A stretch of 64,000 nt of DNA from NCBI GenBank assembly GCA_963774345.1, contig CAVZFB010000024.1:248001-312000 (forward strand), read 5' to 3'. This stretch comes from AP-15 sp963774345. GTDB taxonomy: Bacteria; Pseudomonadota; Alphaproteobacteria; ATCC43930; CGMCC-115725. A model generated the notes under the pieces. The model did not search any database and was not told the DNA's origin. It saw only the letters and a program-made list of their open reading frames with translations. This document shows, piece after piece, positions 61,858-64,000 of the stretch. Position 1 is the stretch's first letter. Each line of letters starts with the position of its first letter. The position numbers and the translations under genes were made by a program.

Positions 61858-63051
61858 ATGCCCGACGATCCGCTGACTTCATTCATCGTTGCTGCGGAAG
61901 GCCTCGCACCGCAAGTTGCCGCGTTTGCAGAAGAAGGCGAACGAAGCCGGCGGCTGCCTCCGCCATTGGTCGAGGCGATGGCGCGAGCGGGTCTCTTCCG
62001 CCTCTGGACACCCCAGGCGCTTGGCGGGCCAGAGGTTGATCCGATGACCTTTCTCAGGGTCGTCGAGACGATCTCCAGAGTCGATGGCGCGGCCGGCTGG
62101 TGCCAATTGATTGCCGGCTCCTTGAGTGTATTTGGCGGTTATTTGCCGATGGCCGGAGCGCAGCAGATTTTCGGCTGTGATCCGCTCACCGTCGTGAGTG
62201 GCTCCTTTGCCCCGTTTGGGCAAGCCGTCGTTGCACCGGGCGGCTACCGGGTCACGGGCAGATGGCCGCTGGCCAGCGGCTGTCAGCATTGTTCCTGGCT
62301 TGTGGGCGCCTGTCGGCTTGTTGACGGCGATCGGCCGCGCCTCCGATCCGACGGAACCCCGGTTATACGCATGATGATGTTACCCGTCGGCGTCTGCCAA
62401 ATACTCGACACTTGGGACAGCGTCGGGTTACGAGGGACCGGCAGCCAAGACTACACTGCTGCCAATATCTTCGTCCCCGATGACCATTCGCTGTCGTTTC
62501 GGGAACCCCCGGTGCAGCCGGGGCCCCTTTACGCGCTGCCAAGCATTGCACTATTTGCCGCTGCGGTCGCAGCGGTTCCGCTCGGCATCGCCCGTCATGC
62601 GATCGATCTCGTCACCCACCTGGTCGCCGGCAAGGTTACCATTCGGTCGCGGCAACCGCTGCGCGAGGAGGCCAGCGTGCAGACCGATTTGGGGCGCGCG
62701 GAAGCGCTGCTGCGGTCGGGCCGTGCTTTTCTTTACGAAACCCTTGAGGATGCCTGGCGAGTCGTAAGCGGCGGCGGGACGCTCGACGTTGCGCAGCTGG
62801 CCTTGCTGCGACTGGCGGGGACGCAGGCGGCAAATTCCGCTACTCAAGCCGTGGACTTGATGTTCAGCGCGGGGAGTTCCGCCTCAGTTTATGAAAGCGC
62901 CGGTCTCGGACGGTGCCTGCGGGATATTCGCACCGCCGGTCAGCACATCGCCGTCATCCCATTCAATTATGGAATGGCAGGCCAGGCTTTCCTAGGCTTC
63001 GAGATGGGAACGACGCCGCTGATGATGATGGACGACCGCGGCAATCGATGA
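61858..63051 (+). CDS. acyl-CoA dehydrogenase-like flavoprotein (HpaB/two-component monooxygenase type)
   Basis: 397 residues from ATG 61858, with AGGAGG at the correct distance; a longer upstream frame is ignored. Matching segments: 'PLVEAMARAGLFRLWTPQAL', 'PMTFLRVVETISRVDGAAGW', 'VTGRWPLASGCQHCSWLVGA', 'DSVGLRGTGSQDYTAANIFV' and the C-terminal 'TQAVDLMFSAGSSASVYESA'. It lacks the acyl-CoA dehydrogenase catalytic Glu context and resembles flavin-dependent monooxygenases of the HpaB/DszC branch. It is an intact paralogue of the broken gene at 51021-52233. No flavin reductase is adjacent. Confidence 0.82.
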   Translation: MPDDPLTSFIVAAEGLAPQVAAFAEEGERSRRLPPPLVEAMARAGLFRLWTPQALGGPEVDPMTFLRVVETISRVDGAAGWCQLIAGSLSVFGGYLPMAGAQQIFGCDPLTVVSGSFAPFGQAVVAPGGYRVTGRWPLASGCQHCSWLVGACRLVDGDRPRLRSDGTPVIRMMMLPVGVCQILDTWDSVGLRGTGSQDYTAANIFVPDDHSLSFREPPVQPGPLYALPSIALFAAAVAAVPLGIARHAIDLVTHLVAGKVTIRSRQPLREEASVQTDLGRAEALLRSGRAFLYETLEDAWRVVSGGGTLDVAQLALLRLAGTQAANSATQAVDLMFSAGSSASVYESAGLGRCLRDIRTAGQHIAVIPFNYGMAGQAFLGFEMGTTPLMMMDDRGNR

Positions 63052-63175
63052 CGAAAAGGCCACCGCGCGCAGCCGTCACCGGTGACCGATTAGAGGCATA
63101 ACCGGCCGATCTTTCCGCGGGGGGTCGACGACACCTTTGGGTCGGACGCCGGCATTCAAACTCGGAGACTGCCGC

Positions 63176-64000
63176 TCAGCCCCACAGCCGGCCGCTGGCG
63201 ATGCGCGCACCTTCGGCGAGGGCGGCGAGTTTGGCCCACACCACCGAGGGCGCGACCGCGTTGTCGACAAAGGCGAAGGTGGCAAAGCCGCAATCGGCCC
63301 CGGCGATCACCCGCTCGCGGCCGACGAGATCGGCGTAGTTCGCGATCCGCTGCGCGATCAGCCGCGGATGCTCGACAAAATTGGTCGTCGAGTCGATCAC
63401 CCCGGGGATCAGCACCTTGTCGTCGGGGATCTTGACGCCGCGCAGATCCTCCCACTCATGGGCATGGCGCGGATTGGCCGCCTCGAACGACAGCCCCTGC
63501 GGGCGCGCCCGCATCGCTACGTCGATGATCTTGGCAAGCGGTATGTCGTGGGTGTGCGGCCCCTCGTAATTGCCCCAGCACAGATGCATGCGCATCGCCT
63601 CGGGCGGGATGTTGGCGGTCGCATGGTTCAGCGCGGCGATGTTGCGCTCGGCAATTCGCAGAAATTCGTCGTCGGAGAGGTGCTGATACTGGTTGTGCCG
63701 GGCCGATCCGAGGTCGGGCGCGTCTATTTGTAGGATTAAGCCGGCATGATGGATCGCCTCGTATTCTTCCTTCAGCGCGTCGGCGAGCGCTTCGACATAG
63801 GCGTCTTCATCCCGGTAGTAGCGGTCCGGGACGAATTTGGTCAGCACGCCCGGCGAGGCCGCGTTCATGAACGCCTCGATCGGCTTTGCCGCGGCGCAGG
63901 CTTCGGCGAGGTTTGCCAGATCCACGGCGAGCGGCCGGCGATCCTCATAGGCGACCGGGCCGATACAGCACGGCACTGCCTCGCGGCTGAACCACGAGGT
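63176..64000 (-). CDS. MetE-like (cobalamin-independent methionine synthase C-terminal family) protein, start outside the window
   Basis: The frame is open to the right edge, so the N-terminus is missing; 274 residues are visible. Features of the MetE C-terminal fold are seen: 'LILQIDAPDLGSARHNQYQH', 'MRMHLCWGNYEGPHTHDIPL' with a zinc-ligand-like His and Cys, 'GLSFEAANPRHAHEWEDL', 'LIPGVIDSTTNFVEHPRLIA' and 'RVIAGADCGFATFAF' with the other zinc Cys. Stand-alone members of this family act in methionine synthesis or in methyl transfer to other thiols; the substrate is uncertain. Confidence 0.82.
   Translation of the reverse strand, partial: TSWFSREAVPCCIGPVAYEDRRPLAVDLANLAEACAAAKPIEAFMNAASPGVLTKFVPDRYYRDEDAYVEALADALKEEYEAIHHAGLILQIDAPDLGSARHNQYQHLSDDEFLRIAERNIAALNHATANIPPEAMRMHLCWGNYEGPHTHDIPLAKIIDVAMRARPQGLSFEAANPRHAHEWEDLRGVKIPDDKVLIPGVIDSTTNFVEHPRLIAQRIANYADLVGRERVIAGADCGFATFAFVDNAVAPSVVWAKLAALAEGARIASGRLWG

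Noticed and set aside
1..64000. CRISPR arrays, tRNA or rRNA genes, complete insertion sequences
   Set aside because: No regularly spaced repeats, no cloverleaf with a GTTCGA-type T loop and no intact transposase were found by reading; weak tRNA-like structures could still be missed without a covariance search.

Overview
The window is GC-rich, densely coded DNA that looks alphaproteobacterial. The evidence is an Irr-type Fur regulator, a ferritin-like/VIT1 iron exporter (MbfA), an imuA-imuB-dnaE2 mutasome preceded by a GAAC-N7-like SOS box, the thrB-rnhA pair, a PmtA-type methyltransferase, and dispersed palindromic repeats of a kind common in Hyphomicrobiales and related orders. The lineage cannot be fixed further from this sequence alone. 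No tRNA, rRNA or CRISPR array was seen.

Layout. 0-7 kb holds housekeeping and accessory genes: the tail of a DUF3426 protein, mbfA, a DUF882 peptidase, a DUF192 protein, a methyltransferase, an MFS transporter, a TenA protein and an MBL hydrolase. 7.4-22.9 kb is one tightly packed, same-strand block, most junctions being GTGA/ATGA overlaps. It contains a cyclase/ATPase/TPR regulator, two patatin-fold proteins that both seem to lack the catalytic Ser-Asp dyad, a 90-aa helical protein, an acyl-adenylating enzyme, a FabG-like reductase, a free ACP, a KS-AT-DH-KR-ACP-TE polyketide synthase and an MDR reductase that could act as a trans enoyl reductase. This is the best candidate for an undescribed biosynthetic system. 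22.9-34.6 kb holds a TPR protein, irr, an NHL/DUF1501/DUF1800 operon, an SDR plus FAH-family hydrolase pair, a double cold-shock protein, a PmtA-like enzyme, an enoyl-CoA hydratase, an FMN reductase and an aminotransferase.

From about 35.7 kb the character changes. panE, imuA, dnaE2, a lipoprotein, a secreted arabinofuranosidase-like protein, an acyl-CoA-dehydrogenase-like gene, a molybdopterin oxidoreductase, a 2-hydroxyacid dehydrogenase, panC and a CadC-like TPR regulator are all interrupted by frameshifts. imuA, dnaE2 and the molybdopterin gene also carry short palindromic repeats inside the reading frame. Intact genes in this half are imuB, rnhA, thrB, a CDGSH protein, a DUF4157 operon, a DsrE protein, three sugar-ABC components, a second acyl-CoA-dehydrogenase-like gene and a MetE-like gene. 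44.4-50 kb is less GC-rich and looks acquired: a serine-recombinase remnant and two diverged direct repeats bracket the DUF4157 operon.

The abrupt concentration of single-base shifts in the second half may be real gene decay or a local sequence-quality problem. All family assignments are by eye from translated motifs; no database search was possible.
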